DNA from: Anarhynchus alexandrinus
Taxonomy: Eukaryota; Chordata; Aves; Charadriiformes; Charadriidae
DNA: 64,000 nucleotides
Assembly (NCBI GenBank): GCA_008711295.1
Contig: VUYV01000179.1
Span: forward strand, 1,264,222-1,328,221
Direction of reading: 5' to 3'
The position numbers and the translations under genes are program-made. Position 1 is the first letter of the stretch; every line of letters begins with the position of its first letter. Shown here one piece after another: positions 36,329-49,194 of the stretch. Below the pieces are notes generated by a model. It saw nothing but the letters and a program-made list of their open reading frames with translations, was not told the origin of the DNA and did no database searches.

Positions 36329-39300
36329 TAAACCCCACAATCTATTTATAGAGCCAATTCACTACTTACCGTCACATTTTGCTTGAAAACCCTTTGTGGT
36401 ACTGCCGATGAGAAAGGAGCCAACCTTGGCAACGATTAGGCAGATAGTTTAATGAGGCTGCTGCTTTTCAGGCTGATCAGATTGTTTGATTATTCTCTCT
36501 ACGCCTCCTACATTCTACAAAGTGTCATGCCTGAACTCTCCGTGGCAGCGACTCCCTCTTGGTCAGATATTTGCACAGTATGCAGTGTAGTGATGCTCTG
36601 GCTCCCTAATGGTGCTAGGTAAAGACAAAAAGGTAAAGATAACAGTTCTGAGTGGACACAGTTTGAGGCTTCTCACCAATTATGAGTAAAGGTAAAAGAT
36701 TCTGTCCTTTCCAGCACTAAGAAGTTCTGACTTACTGAACTGTAGCTTTTGTGGTTTATAATGAGTCACTAAACCAATCAAAGAATATGCATGTATTATA
36801 TAAAGTGACAGAAAAGACATAGATTAACAAAATGAATCCAGAAACTGAATTTCTCCATCAAATACTGATAGTCAAGACTGCAGAAAAAAGTATCTATTGC
36901 TTCTCTTAGGATTGTCTGTGGTGTTTGGTAAGCTCGTTTAAAACTGAAATATTTACTGTATAAAAAGAAAACCCTGCCAGCAATGTCTTAATGTGAGAAT
37001 TGAACATTAATACGCTACTTTTGATAGGTAAAGACTTATAAATACACCACAAGCAACGCAATCAGACACAGGTCTGGAATCTGGGCCTCATGCAACCCTA
37101 TTTGGGTTGATTATTAGTGTTAGTTCCCATCACTGTGTTTGTTGGGGCACAAAGAACTTCAGCTCAGGACTGAAAGTGAGACTTGAGACCAGAATTTGCC
37201 TTCCTGCTCTCTTTCACACAAAAATAAATGCTGGGATCAGTTATACAATATCCAGATTCTTTGCCAGCTCACTTCTCGCCCAGCAAGGAATCACACTCCC
37301 CAGAAGTTCAGTTCTTCTTGCACTTCTCAGGAGCTGGGACAACACATTATCTAATGGAGACTGCATACCTTTGGCATGTCTGAAACCATGAATAAAATGA
37401 ATGCAGCCACCTAAGATGTGTGATTACTTCTGCATAACCATATTGCTTGAGGGATCCTGCTGTCTTTATTGCAAACCAATCCTCACACTTATAAGGATAT
37501 CACACATTTATTTTGTAATGTGAATGTGACTAAATATTGTTTTTTTCCTGATTTGGAAGCAAAAAAATATCGAATAAGTGGCTGCTTCACGTCTGATCAG
37601 ATGATGTCATGATGGTGAGCAAAGGTATGAAATGGAGAAAAACATATGTTGGCTCCAGGTAAAGTAAAGGCTCAGTGTGGTGTGACCTATTTAGCCATTG
37701 ACTGGTTAGAAGAGAGGAGTGCAGAGACTCCTGGCAAGGCAATGAAACAGATGGACAACTTTGCCCGAACTAGAACTTTTTCCTCTCAAAGAGAGAAATG
37801 TTTGAGAATCTGTGATGAAGGAGGTATAAATGAATATTTTAGAAAACATAAGATTTGGGCTGTATCTTTAGCTGGTGCAAACTGGAAGGTAATGGAGCAA
37901 TCGTAATGGTCTAATCGGGGATTGGACATATTGTGCTCTTCCTATCTCTCCTTTGAGTGAAGGGGTTGAGAAAAAAGTAGTGTTGCCCCTGCCCAGGTCT
38001 GTAAATAGTAATGCATTTGCATGGTTATCGGATAAGTCAGTGGTAGAGCAAAAAAAACATATTCCATGATATATGAAGCATATGTGGCAAGACAAATCGG
38101 GATACTACGTTATACTTTGCAAATGCATTCCTAGCCTTAAATAAAACATTTACTACTAAAAGAACCATTTTAAGAAGGTAATCCAGAGCCAGGCTGTGGC
38201 TGCGCGTTAGGGAGATAACCACACGGCAGGGTTGCCCGTTGGAAATGTTGGGGTCCAAATTCAGCCCTTGTGCAAACTAGGGCAATTCTTTTGCACTCCT
38301 ACACTGGGTACGCAGCTGGCAGCCAGGTTTTGGGCTTCCACTACATCCAGGGCACACAGAAACATTACTTCCCATGCCATACAGCATTTTATTGCTCATG
38401 GGCTGCTAAAGGATTACCAGTAATTCAGGTGATTTGCAGAGAACTCCAATAACAGTCTTTCACTGAGCCCTGTGCGTGAGATAATGATGAAAATGCATTT
38501 CAGGCTGGAAATATGCCTCCTATCTCTTACCCAGTCAAAAGCAATTCTACAGTAGTGAGGTACTGTACTCTGAGATGGATTTTAATCTCCCTTACACCAG
38601 TGGAAATTGGAGAAACTTCAGGTGGAATCGGTAGAGTTGCAGCAACATAAATCAATTCCTTTTTCAGCTGTGCATGTAGGGGGAGAGACTTTTTTTCCAA
38701 ATAAAGAAGGATTGAAAGGCAGAATTCTCTCTCCTTATATCTTCGCCCCTGTATATACTGATGAATTTCAGGTAGAATCAATCAAGACAGGGTGAAGCAC
38801 AAAGGAGATCAAGTAATGTTGACAAGAAGTAGTTGGTGACAACAGCAGTTAATGCCAAGGAGGCTGAGAGAGGATTTAGTGGTTATGGCACCAGTACACG
38901 GAGGGAGATAAGGCAGAGACAGTCAGTGAAGAAGCAGTAGGAACAGAGTCAGCAAAAGACAAAAGGAATGAAAGGAGCAGCTCAGTGATTAGGAGAGTAA
39001 GAACCACTTAGAGGTATTTGTCCCCATCACTGCACGTGCTCAGCTGCCATTGCAGTACAAGAGGACTCTGTCTTGACAGAAGAATTGAACCTTTTAAGCA
39101 GGAAGGGTATTTGCTGTGATCTATGTAGCCAGGTAGTTACATGGCCCCCATTGCCATCATTTTTGATGGCAGAGGCAGTGCTAAAATTCAAATTGCTCTA
39201 TGCAGCTGAGGTTACCCATTTTGCATGGCAACCTGAATCAACAGAGGGAAGGTTTCACCCCACAACTCTACACTGGGCTGATATAGGGGCCGGTGAGCTG

Positions 39301-41150
39301 AGTCTGGCCTTGCGACTCTATCATTTGGGTTCTACTACTAATACGATACATGAACTTTGTACTATAATTTACTCCTTTAGCCTGTGTCAGAAGACTGTTT
39401 TTCAGAAGGTCAGTGGCATTTTTCAAAGAGCAAACCAGAAATTTTTGCAGGATGCTGCTTCCACATCCTGAGCACGCATTTAGATGCTATCCCCAGCCAA
39501 GCAACGGGGTGCTCAGAGCATTTCTGTACCAACATGAAGGGAAAAAAAAAACCCAGAAAAGGATTTCTGTGTGCTTTTGAACTACTTGGAGCATTCCTTT
39601 GGCTAACAGATTCAAAGCATTGGAGACAACATGCACAAAACTGTGCTGAATAGGGATAAAAGAAACAGGGATTCAATGCTTTTGCCCAATTGAGTGCATC
39701 CTGCTGCAGCTTTCTGACAACACTCTGGTTCTATCACTTAGTGACTATATAAAAAAGGTCTCTAAAGCCCTAGCCCTGCTGACCAGCACACGTTTGCAAA
39801 GACAACAAGCTGCCAGCCCCAAGCATGTGTTCAGCCCAGAGGACTGGCAGTTATCATTTCTCTCCTGCAGCACCAGAAGCTGTGATCATGGTCCAAGATC
39901 CCCCCTGAGTTAGGTGTTGATCCACCCCAAAGAATAAAATTTTGGTTTTTAGTAAGGCAAAGCAGGTGGAAGCTGGCAAATTGTAGTTCTTATCTAGCAG
40001 AATATCTTTTTTTTAGTACTTGCATGTTTGCTTAGATGTGAGCATTTTATAGAGTACTGTAAGAGAGACACTCATCCATGTGTACTCAGATGTCCTTTGG
40101 ACAAGGAATGATTTGAAAGATTTCACCTTGCAAGACCAAATCCTCACCTCCTGTAACTGAATGAGAGTCTTTTTTTCTTCCATTATAAGTAAATACTTTT
40201 CAGCATGGAGATTTCAAATGTACAATATGGAGAGTAACACTAAAGGAGGTTAAAAAGTGTGGGCAATACCCCCATTTAGCAGAGAGAGTGAAAAACAACC
40301 TTCTGGGGTTTTATTCCAGCTTTTAACTTATGCCAAATGCTCCGAAATCTGTTCTGGCAGCTGAGTACCAGCAATCCAAATCTGGACACGTGCATTTCCA
40401 GCAACAGCCCTTGATCCTCAGCCACATCCCTTATCCTGGTCAGGGTGAAATCATTACTCTGGCCATGCAGAGTTTTGGTATTGCAGCCACAGTCCTCCTG
40501 TGATCACAGTGACCTTGGGGCTGTTTTGTACTGACAACAAGATGCAAAACAGCTACAGTACAGCTGAGGATGAGGCCCATGGATTTGGTCAGTGTAATGA
40601 TTTACTTTTGGTACGAACATCACCCAGCTCCGAGCAAAGCTGTGCCAGAACAGTGGTGAGAGCTGCTCTGCATTTAAATGAGAGCTTGAAAAGCATTTTG
40701 AGCTGTTCAGATGGTAAAGACATCTGCATCAACATCCTTAGTCCATGTTTATAAAAGGCATGTATCTCTAAGTACCAGCGCACAATTTTATGTTCACCAA
40801 TTGCACGCAAAAAGCCAAGACAATACAGTCTTGGCCACTGATCTGTTGAATCTGTTACCAAAAAGAACCTAAAAACCACCCCAAGAAACCATTCAGCACA
40901 GATGACTTCAATGAGACTTGCCCCATCTCCTGCAGCAAGTTAATTTCCCACAGAAAATAATTGACAGAGAATGACAGTTGCAACCCTTGTGTGAGGGAGA
41001 GACTGCCTCTGTATCTCAAAGCATATTTTTATGAGATTCTGGAATGGAGTTGGTCTGGGATAATTGTTGCTGGAGACACAGAGGCACTGAAAGCACCAGC
41101 AGGCATTTTTAACTCAACCCAAGAAATTCTTAAAATGTAAAACTCAGTGT
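36329..41150. other. Unique non-coding sequence
   Basis: No gene recognised. The stretch about 38570-38660 (ATTTTAATCTCCCTTACACC...GTAGAGTTGCAGCAACATAA) faintly recalls a common amniote repeat but is too decayed to call. A 132-codon open frame at 39073-39471 has no domain features and no codon-use or splice support. Confidence 0.4.
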
Positions 41151-41190
41151 GAAAGGGAAAAAAGAAAAAAAAAGAAGAAAAGAAAAAAAG
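41151..41190. repeat. Purine-rich (A/G) low-complexity tract
   Basis: About 40 bases of A and G only (GAAAGGGAAAAAAGAAAAAA...). It gives rise to phenylalanine-rich antisense open frames nearby, which are not genes. Confidence 0.85.
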
Positions 41191-42827
41191 CCCACTAACC
41201 TCCCCCAACCCAAACTTTGCAGTTGTGAAGCAAAAGGAACCCACTGAAAACAGACAGTAAAGTCGACTCCCTGCAACTGAGAGTTCTTGCAATCAGAGAA
41301 GACGCAAGTGTGATTTTTTCTTTCCTCATGCCCTGGAAAAAAGTCTTTGATATTCTGGAGGGAATTAGGAAAAAAAAAGAATTGAAAACGAGTGAACTTC
41401 ACTAACAGCTTTCTCCCCTTCCCTGCCCCTTGGCAAAAGCATTGGTATTAATTTATGCAGTTGCTGTGTAAAACTGGTCAGATATTTTCTGACAGAATGC
41501 TTTCCTGTTTGAAAATACTGTTTTGCCTGATATTAATTATTTTTCTGGAAATTTCTTGTCTCCTTTCTGAACCTTGATCTGTCTGATTTATTCATATTCC
41601 TTCATGTCTAGAGTTTTACCTTATAGGTACCACCCAGATTAATTGTGCAGCTGTGAAAGTGGCCTAGAAATATGTGATGCTTGTGTGGGAGTGCCAGCAC
41701 CTGAAGAACACCTGTAGACATCTTTTAAAAGCAACAACTGAAATCAGTAATGCACTTGCCTCAATTGCTTCTGGTAGTTTATCACTTAGCTAGAAAATTC
41801 AGGATTAAGTTAAAACCTGAGTAATTCACTTTCCCAGTACACACTTCAGTCGTCAGAAGTTTTTCTCTGCCTCCAAAAGCTACTGAAAAGAGGATATTCC
41901 AATCTTTGAAATCCTTTGTCTTATTGCATGAAATACAGGTAGATTTTAAGCCTTTCCTCTACAGCACTTAGCAAATGAGCCATATCTGGAACGTGGGGAG
42001 CACAGCAGCTCTTTTCCCATATGGGGAGCGGTATGGAACAGCAAGGATATGGGAATTTTTCTTCTCTTTTTAGTTATTCTGCCCATATAGTTACTTTCAA
42101 GGTCCTGTTTCAACCCCTGGCTGGGTATAAGGCCCCCTGAGATTGGGAACACCTTACTCCATGGGATGTGAGCGGTTCCCCAGCACTACTCTCCTCACGG
42201 CTGATATTTGGATCACACATTGAAACAATTAAAAGTGACTTCCTCTGCAAAAATGGCCATGGTTTCCCACTAAAAGTCATCGGTTTTCATCTCCATTAAA
42301 AAAAAAAAAAGTATAAAAGATTTTGCATTTGATTTTGCATCTTTGGTCTGTACCGTTAAGACTCTTATGCACCTGTCAGTAATATAATGTTGCCTCAAGA
42401 AAGAAATTTCCTCTAAGCATCTGTTTTAGCTGATTGAATATTCTCTTACTGTATAAGTGTAGTCCATTGTCTGATGAATAAATGTTATTTAATTTTTGAA
42501 CAACATGTCAGGGACTCCTACAGCTTGTGTATGCAAATTCTTCACAGCTATAAAAGAGCCATCATTTTTGCATCTTGATGGATCACTTTTAAGGGATAAA
42601 GCAGATAATTGATTTATTATATTTTTTAAAAACTATAAAAGCATAATTTAACACAGAGAACAATTAAGTAGATGTGAAAAGTTTGCAGAATTAAGAGCAC
42701 TGGCAATGCAGATCGGGCTTACTCACAAAGAGCCTTTGTTGTGCACACATTGATATTCTAGATAAGTCCAGACACTTCTAGGGTTTTTTTGTAGCTTTTT
42801 ATTCCTGGTTTGCTTTAGGGTTTGTGG
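41191..42827. other. Unique non-coding sequence
   Basis: No gene or named repeat recognised. A short A run lies at about 42299-42310. Confidence 0.45.
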
Positions 42828-42832
42828 TTTTT

Positions 42833-42864
<32 letters not shown>

Positions 42865-42865
42865 N
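42828..42865. repeat. T-rich tract ending at an N
   Basis: T runs broken by single C, with an undetermined base at 42865. As at 17618, the N abuts a homopolymer and points to assembly uncertainty. Confidence 0.85.
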
Positions 42866-44506
42866 TGAAGTTGTCTGAGGTTTTACAGTAGCAGTTCTGA
42901 GATGCACAAATTACAGTGCTAAACACAAAATGAAGTGGAAATGGGAAATTAGTGTACTGCACAGTAAAGTCTGGCTGATAGATTGCTGCGGTTCACTTTA
43001 AGCTTGCTTTGAAAACAATGCTGCTTTAAAAGTCATCTGTGATCTGACTTTCCTTTTCACTTAGGAAAGAAAAGGAAAAAAAAAGACAGACTTGTTCTTA
43101 ACTTGAATTAACTTGACATCATTACTTTGAGATAAAACCCCAGCAAAGACAAGGCAGTTTGGCACTTTTGCACAGGTTACCACTTTAAATTAAAGCCTTC
43201 CTGAAGAGACAGCCCCAGGCTGGTGTAAATCAGGAGCAGACAGCCCAGGGGCTGGGAAAGCATACTCTGATCCAGACTGCATATGCCAGTCTCACGGCTA
43301 TCAGAGCACAGGAGGTTGCTGTGGCTACAGAGGAAAAAAAAAGTGTGACTTTTCCAGGACCTTTCCCACAAAACAGCCATGTGCAGCACTGGCAGATTTA
43401 GCAAGTGTGCTTCAAGCTGACATATAAATATGAATGACTGGGCAGGAGACATAATATCAAAAAGCCCTAACAAGCCCAGTTTATCTTGGATGCAGTTTAT
43501 TTGCCTGCCTACCATCCAATCCTTTGGTGGCAGTGGAGTTGAAATGTTGGCTATGATAGTCCTGAAACGGCCAGAGGCAAAGTTTGTCCATCACGGGTGA
43601 GCAATTCAAGGACCGCATACACTGCCTACAGTAAATGTTCAGTATTACTGTAAACCTGATACACCCCTGCCCTCAGTGAGCCCTTTCCCAACTAGATAAG
43701 CAATGGTTTCTGTCAAGGCTGTTTGTTAACGCGTTAGACCTATCCTGCATGTCTATGAGGTGACACATTTTCAGTGATATTAAAGAATAACTCTGAGTGC
43801 AGTAAAAGCAGTTAATAACAGTCCCTTGGGGCCCTCCAAAGACAGATTTTTATTTATTTTTTTTTAAATGCCAGCATCAGCATTCCTATGTCGACCTTGT
43901 ACAATGCGGAATAATGCAAAGATTTTCTTTCTCATATGAGATTTAAGTTCTATGGACAGGTTATGCACTTGTGTTTTATTAAAACAATAGGGATTTTTCT
44001 TCATATGTTGATTCATTCAGTTTTCTTTCTGGTACACAGAAGAGCTAAAATGCTAGAAACAATTTTGGACCAGTCACTTGCAGGACTCAGGGCAGGTTGT
44101 GGCTGTTATTGGGGATGCAGAGGGCTCTTTAGCCACACGGTGAATAATCTTGTATGCAACTGGAATGCAATCTGGAAAATGAGAAACCTGGAGTGTCCTT
44201 AGTCTGCTAGACAGATCCCCTTGTACAAAGCAAGAGCCTCAAGAAAGCATCAAAATAATGCAGCAAACACTCACTTCTTATTTATGGTATGAAACTATAT
44301 ATGTTTTATAGTCATTAAAAGGAATGGCCACACTGTCTTTTCTGACCTGCTCGTTATGACAGTAGAAAATGTAGTAAGACTCCTTTTTCTCATAATTTAA
44401 TTTATGTAAGATGTAAGTTACTGCCCAGGCACTGACAGATTCTGCAAAAATTGTCTGCTTCATCAGCCAGGTCAGTAGTCATTCTGGTGTGCGTGATCCT
44501 GCTATG
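42866..44506. other. Unique non-coding sequence
   Basis: No gene or named repeat recognised up to the target duplication of the solo LTR. Confidence 0.45.
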
Positions 44507-44511
44507 AGGGG
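44507..44511. repeat. Target-site duplication, left copy (AGGGG)
   Basis: AGGGG directly precedes the TG...CA-bounded LTR. The identical pentamer follows it. Confidence 0.85.
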
Positions 44512-44642
44512 TGTTATGGTTTGAGAGACCCATAATAATTTGTTGTTATTTAGACAATCATTCTATCACCCGATGACCCCTCCCCACCCAGGAAAGGGAA
44601 GCGGGAAAAACAAGGAAACCCGGGACCTGAAGTATAAACAGA

Positions 44643-44648
44643 TTTAAT
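44643..44648 (-). terminator. LTR polyadenylation signal ATTAAA
   Basis: ATTAAA on the minus strand (plus-strand TTTAAT), downstream of the LTR TATA box and ahead of the U5-like 3' end. Confidence 0.5.
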
Positions 44649-44909
44649 AGAGTAAGATTAGATAATTAACATTAACAGCATTAAAGAACCAGTATTGATC
44701 CTGACATCAATACAGAATATGTAAAGATTATACTCAGCCAATTCTATCAGTAGGAAGCTGTGCACTCCCAGCAGTGCACAGCAAATGTCGGACACTGCGA
44801 GCGCTACAGCTTCAGGAGGAAGGGAAGGCCTCAGGGATCTGGCACCAGGGCACGAAGTTCTCAGGATGGCAACCTCCAAGGGAGAGAGACAACTTCGCAG
44901 CAAACTTTC

Positions 44910-44919
44910 TAATTTATAG
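44910..44919 (-). promoter_or_regulatory. LTR TATA box
   Basis: CTATAAATTA on the minus strand, placed mid-LTR and upstream of the ATTAAA signal, as expected for a U3 promoter. Whether it is still active cannot be judged. Confidence 0.55.
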
Positions 44920-45152
44920 TGAATGTGACGCTGATGGTATGAAATAATGCTGTTGGCCAGCTTGGGTCAAGTGCCCGCTCCTCCTCATCCGTGCACCTGG
45001 CTAGCTCGAAAACACTGAGACCTTGAGACCCACACACCATAGCTGGCTGTAAAGTAAATATTTTCACAAATTCAGACACTGGAGTCTTCTAAAAGTACAG
45101 TTTTCCGAAGTATTAGAAGAGAAATTAGTCCTGTGTCGCTCAAACCAGAACA

Positions 45153-45157
45153 AGGGG
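45153..45157. repeat. Target-site duplication, right copy (AGGGG)
   Basis: AGGGG directly follows the LTR end at 45152 and matches the pentamer at 44507-44511. Confidence 0.85.
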
Positions 45158-45599
45158 ATAGTTACCTACTCCTGCGTCACTGGTATATGTCCCCAACCTC
45201 TCCAGGGCCCATCTGGCCTACATATATGTGTGTGTGTGTGTGTATAAAGAGTCTAAGAGTCTACTCCTTCCTTTGTAGTCCCTGTTCATTTGCTGAATGT
45301 CTGTTTTCTCTATTTAATGTTTAAGTAAAAAATTTTCAGGGTGATGCTACTGCTTGACAAGCTTATGTCATGCCTATGCCCCTTTCTGCCATATCACTGA
45401 TGACAACAGTGACACCGGGACAAGCTGCTACACCAATAATTTTATAGAGAAGGAATGGAATTAAGGGTGAAGCCAATGCTATCTGAGATGACCCTGAGTA
45501 TATGAGACACCCAGTAGGATTGGCAGATATATCACAGTGTCCTACAGACAGCTGGAAGCCAAGTGCCTCTCTCTGGGATGTCTAAAGTAGCACTGGACA
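45158..45599. other. Non-coding flank with a (TG)8 microsatellite
   Basis: A pure (TG)8 run spans 45227-45242, preceded by ATATA. Otherwise no gene or repeat is recognised. Confidence 0.6.
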
Positions 45600-45715
45600 C
45601 CTATATGTCTTTAGACAGCTGAATGCCAATGTGAGTGATTTACCTGACGTCACAGATTATAACTTGTTTGTCCAAACCCATTGCCTTAACCACATGATCC
45701 AATCTTCACCTCAAA
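45600..45715 (-). repeat. Possible MIR-like remnant
   Basis: On the plus strand, GTGATTTACCTGACGTCACA and CCATTGCCTTAACCACATGA recall the complement of the MIR/L2-type block 'GTGACTTGCCCAAGGTCACACAG...TGCCTTAACCAC'. The middle is not alignable by eye. Confidence 0.4.
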
Positions 45716-48700
45716 TCCCCACTTGTCAAAGACGTAAAGGATGTTCAGGTCTCTGCTGCCAAATTGCCTCTTCTAGAAATATGTGCTGCTTCTCACTAGT
45801 AGTAGCTTGGAAGGTTACAACCAAGCTCCTGGTAAATGTAACTGGGAAAATAAAGTAATGGCAGCAGATTGTTCTCACAAGTGGTAGTTTATCATTGGCT
45901 TTGACAAGGAGACAGTTAGCAGGGAGTGTGTATCCACATGGGAGGTGAGGTAATGCAGGCAGAAGCATTAAGTTTCTGTGGGTCACATTTTCATAGCTGA
46001 TGGCACAAAATGTAATTAGAGAGTAAAAAAATTAGATTTAGTGACTTCCCGTCTATAAACACACGTGCTCAAGCTGCATTTTATGCCAGCTGCACAGTCA
46101 AATGCAAAGTATTGAGTAACTATTTAATTTGAGAGACCAGCTCCTTAAGGCTTAGGCCAAGATAAGAAATCAAGGCCAGTTATCTCAATGTGGAGGAGAT
46201 TAAAGATTAGAGATATGTTTTTAAATATACATCGAGCACTTGAAACCCTCTGTGGATATAAATGAAAAAAAAAAAAAAAAGAGATAAAAAAAACCCTCCA
46301 AACAAAAAGTTTTCATTCTGAAATACAGCCTCATTAAAGATTTTATATTCTTAATCAGGACCGGGGAGGGAGGATGGTTCTTCTATTGTGGTTAAGCCAA
46401 TTCCTGTCTGAAATTGGTAATTTTTCTGCAAACTTGTTACATCATCCACTTCCTTAAACACACAAGGACCTACTTAACCTTTTTAACATCCAGTACCCAA
46501 GTGGCATCTGACTTTATTCTTCGTTTTTAGAAAGAAATAAGTTGTTTAGATTTCTTATCTTATTTATGATTTTGAGGAGATGGGATCTCCAAGTTGGTAG
46601 AGTAGTTCGCAAAACGGGGCTCTAATTTCTGCTTGAGCTTCTAGGAATAAAGCACTCTTTTTGATAATGGTGAGAAAAAGGTCTCTTTTTGTCTAAAATC
46701 TTGTTCAAGGAAAGAGTAATTGGGTTGTACTGATGCAATATTTATTTTTATATAGTTGTCTTTTAGAGTATTTGCACCCATCATAATTTAAAAAAAATGC
46801 AAAAATTAAGAACATGAATGTACAACCCCATTAATGTCTTTTTGTGGTTTGTTTTTCAATGTAACAGAAGAATCTGATTCTATGATGATTCTATGAATCT
46901 GTCAGTCATTTGTCGGTCCTCTGACAAATTAAATGTTGTAAGGTATTTCTCATGTTTTATATTCTGTCTAGAATAATAGTTGTGAATGCAATTGTGTTAT
47001 CTGAAAAGGGGTATGTGTGTCAAGAGATTACTTTAACCCTCAGTTGGTACCGTTACACTGGGGATTTCTAACTGAACTTTAGACATGTAAGTGCTAAGTG
47101 TTTGATCCAAGTTAGCCATCTGTAGGAACACTAAAGTGAAAGATATTTTTACAAGGTTATTCATCTTGCCTTGACATAGATAACCAAACCAGCAGCCTGA
47201 ATCCCATCAGGACAGTCTACCTGTTTCCAGTGAAGGAGTTACTTAACCAGATGTGACTTAATTAGTTTGTATTTGATGTCTGACTGTTGGATCAATCATA
47301 CCAAAGTGAACATTTTGAAAAGACAGACTAAAACCACATCACAAAGAATGTTCACATAGACAGGAAGACATATATAAATCAGACCACTTCTCCTCCTTCA
47401 CAGACATCATCACCCACAAATTATCCTCTATGTGTGTTATAAAAATAATTAATGGCCCAATTATATCTTGTTTTTTTTCCCACAGTACTTCAGACACCTA
47501 ATGTGTGTAGGCATGCTCAGAAAATCCCAGAAAGTGTCTGTTTGCATCTGCAGGAGCCTGGAGATCTTTGAAAATCTGGTCCTTAGGGGATTTAAAAATG
47601 CTGCCCTGTGTTTCAGCCTTTATTATGTGAACTTTTCTGCTGTCATGTTCATCCTTTACACTAATGAAATGTAATGTGGTAGAAAGAGTGAGTGTTTTTC
47701 ACCAAATATATTTGGAAGTTACACAGCAGCATTTAAAAACTGCTTTTGGACTGGAATGATTCAAAGGCAGTGATTTGTTAACTCCAGTACTATATGTACA
47801 AATCTGGTTTGTTAAAGACTAGCTTTGCCAAACAAATCACCAGCTTCAACAGCTTGTAGTAACCTGCTCAGCACGTATGTGTTACAGTGATGCTGAAGCC
47901 TGGACTACTTATGCAACAAGAAAAGAATGCTGATAAATCCCATAATATTGCTTTTGTCTTTAAATAAAATACAGTGTGAATTCAACATAAAAACAGACGT
48001 CAAGCATGCTGCCTGATAATTTGGCTTGGATTCTAATCAACAGCATGTTTACTCAAGTGAAACACGGTGATAAATACACTGAATCATTATGATTCACTGC
48101 AAAATCCTCAGTGTTAAATTGTGGTGGGTTTTGGTTGTTTTTTTTTTCCCCCTTAATTGAAGCTCTTTCATTACTTGAACAGAGACAACAGAAAACAATT
48201 TCTTCAAGGAACCTTGTCAGTCAAACTGGATTTATCAAAGTCTACCCAATGAGCCTAAAGCTTCTGTAACATTACTTGTGGAAAGAAAATTATTTAACGA
48301 TGACTTTCAATGCAAGGTCCTGGGTTTTTGGGCATTTTTGGGTGGGTTGGTTTTTTTTTTCCCTTAAAAAAAGTTTTGTCTTCAACAAATTCTCTTCCTT
48401 ATAATTTTCCTTAGTTTCATTTACATGACTGAGAATCAGGAATGTCACCATGGAATCATGGAGAAGTATGAAGGGAAGAAGTCTTCATATGAGACTTGTT
48501 TATTTTGATAGTAGCAGTGAAGATTTAGAAGACTTATTTCAGAGCTGTTGCACTTTATTGCTTGGTTCTCTGGGTAAATCTTCACACCTTCCTTCCTTCT
48601 CAATGTCATTTCCTCCTTCTTTCCTTCCTCCCCCCTCAGTCCCTCTAAAATCCTATAAATACATAAGAGACAAGCACTTCTCACAGCAAAACAGCGAAAA

Positions 48701-49194
48701 ATACAAATCCTGCTGAACATACTTCCCCAAGTAAGCACAGCCTTTCTAATCGACCGAGGATCAGAAAGAAAGATGAGCCTCCGATGAAAGCACCCAGCAA
48801 GTCGCTGGGGCCGCTGTTCTGCTTTGCTCTGCAAGCAGTAAGCCACAAATTCAGAAGTGCTCAATTTTTCCTGTGACATTTATGACTAGATTTTCCAGCT
48901 TAGTTCACTGCCTCATGTCCAATGTCCCGAGGAAAATCTAGCCTTTAAAGTCATTCTTCTTGCATGACTTTCACTCAAGTCCATATGTTAGTGGTCTCTG
49001 CAGGCCTAGAGCCAACCCAAAGGACATATCAGTCTGAGGGATGAAGACAAAAACTAGACCAGAGGAATTTAGGCTTATTTCACTTCCTAGATGGTAGCTG
49101 AGTTCTTTGAAAAACCTTGTCTTTAATCTTAATTTCCATCTGTATGAGGCAGATAGCAGTCCCGCCTTTCTTCTACTGTTTATACATCCTGTTT
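45716..49194. other. Unique non-coding sequence with small repeat traces
   Basis: An A16 run lies at 46265-46280. At 46875-46898, GATTCTATGATGATTCTATG looks like an isolated CR1 tail without a body. Two strong acceptor-like sites (CAG at 47485 and 48639) are followed by short open frames but not by recognisable protein. A T-run plus A-run pair lies at about 48350-48374. No gene is called. Confidence 0.4.

Larger units (their letters stand above)
44512..45152 (-). mobile_element. Solo LTR of an avian endogenous retrovirus (641 bp), structurally complete
   Basis: Read on the minus strand, it starts TGTTCTGGTTTGAGCGACAC (45152 leftward) and ends ...CTCAAACCATAACA (44512), the canonical TG...CA ends. 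Both ends abut AGGGG (44507-44511 and 45153-45157), a perfect 5-bp target duplication. Inside, in minus-strand order, are a TATA box (CTATAAATTA, 44910-44919) and an ATTAAA polyadenylation signal (44643-44648). I recall this LTR type (CTAATTTCTCTTC... near the 5' end, a GGCCAAC/CATACCATC promoter region) from bird genomes. A 5-bp duplication fits ERVL-type elements better than the 6 bp usual for ERVK, but class is inferred. No internal viral gene is present, consistent with LTR-LTR recombination. Confidence 0.9.

Noticed and set aside
39073..39471. 132-codon plus-strand open frame
   Set aside because: No recognisable motif, ordinary flanking sequence, and an overlapping shadow frame of similar length on the other strand. 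Treated as chance.
46871..46898. Two ATTCTATGA units, CR1 tail-like, plus strand
   Set aside because: No CR1 body lies upstream. Too short to call an element, so only mentioned in the regional note.
48445..48879. 144-codon minus-strand open frame
   Set aside because: Much of it reads through the CT-rich tract at 48570-48640, which is stop-poor on the complement. No family features.
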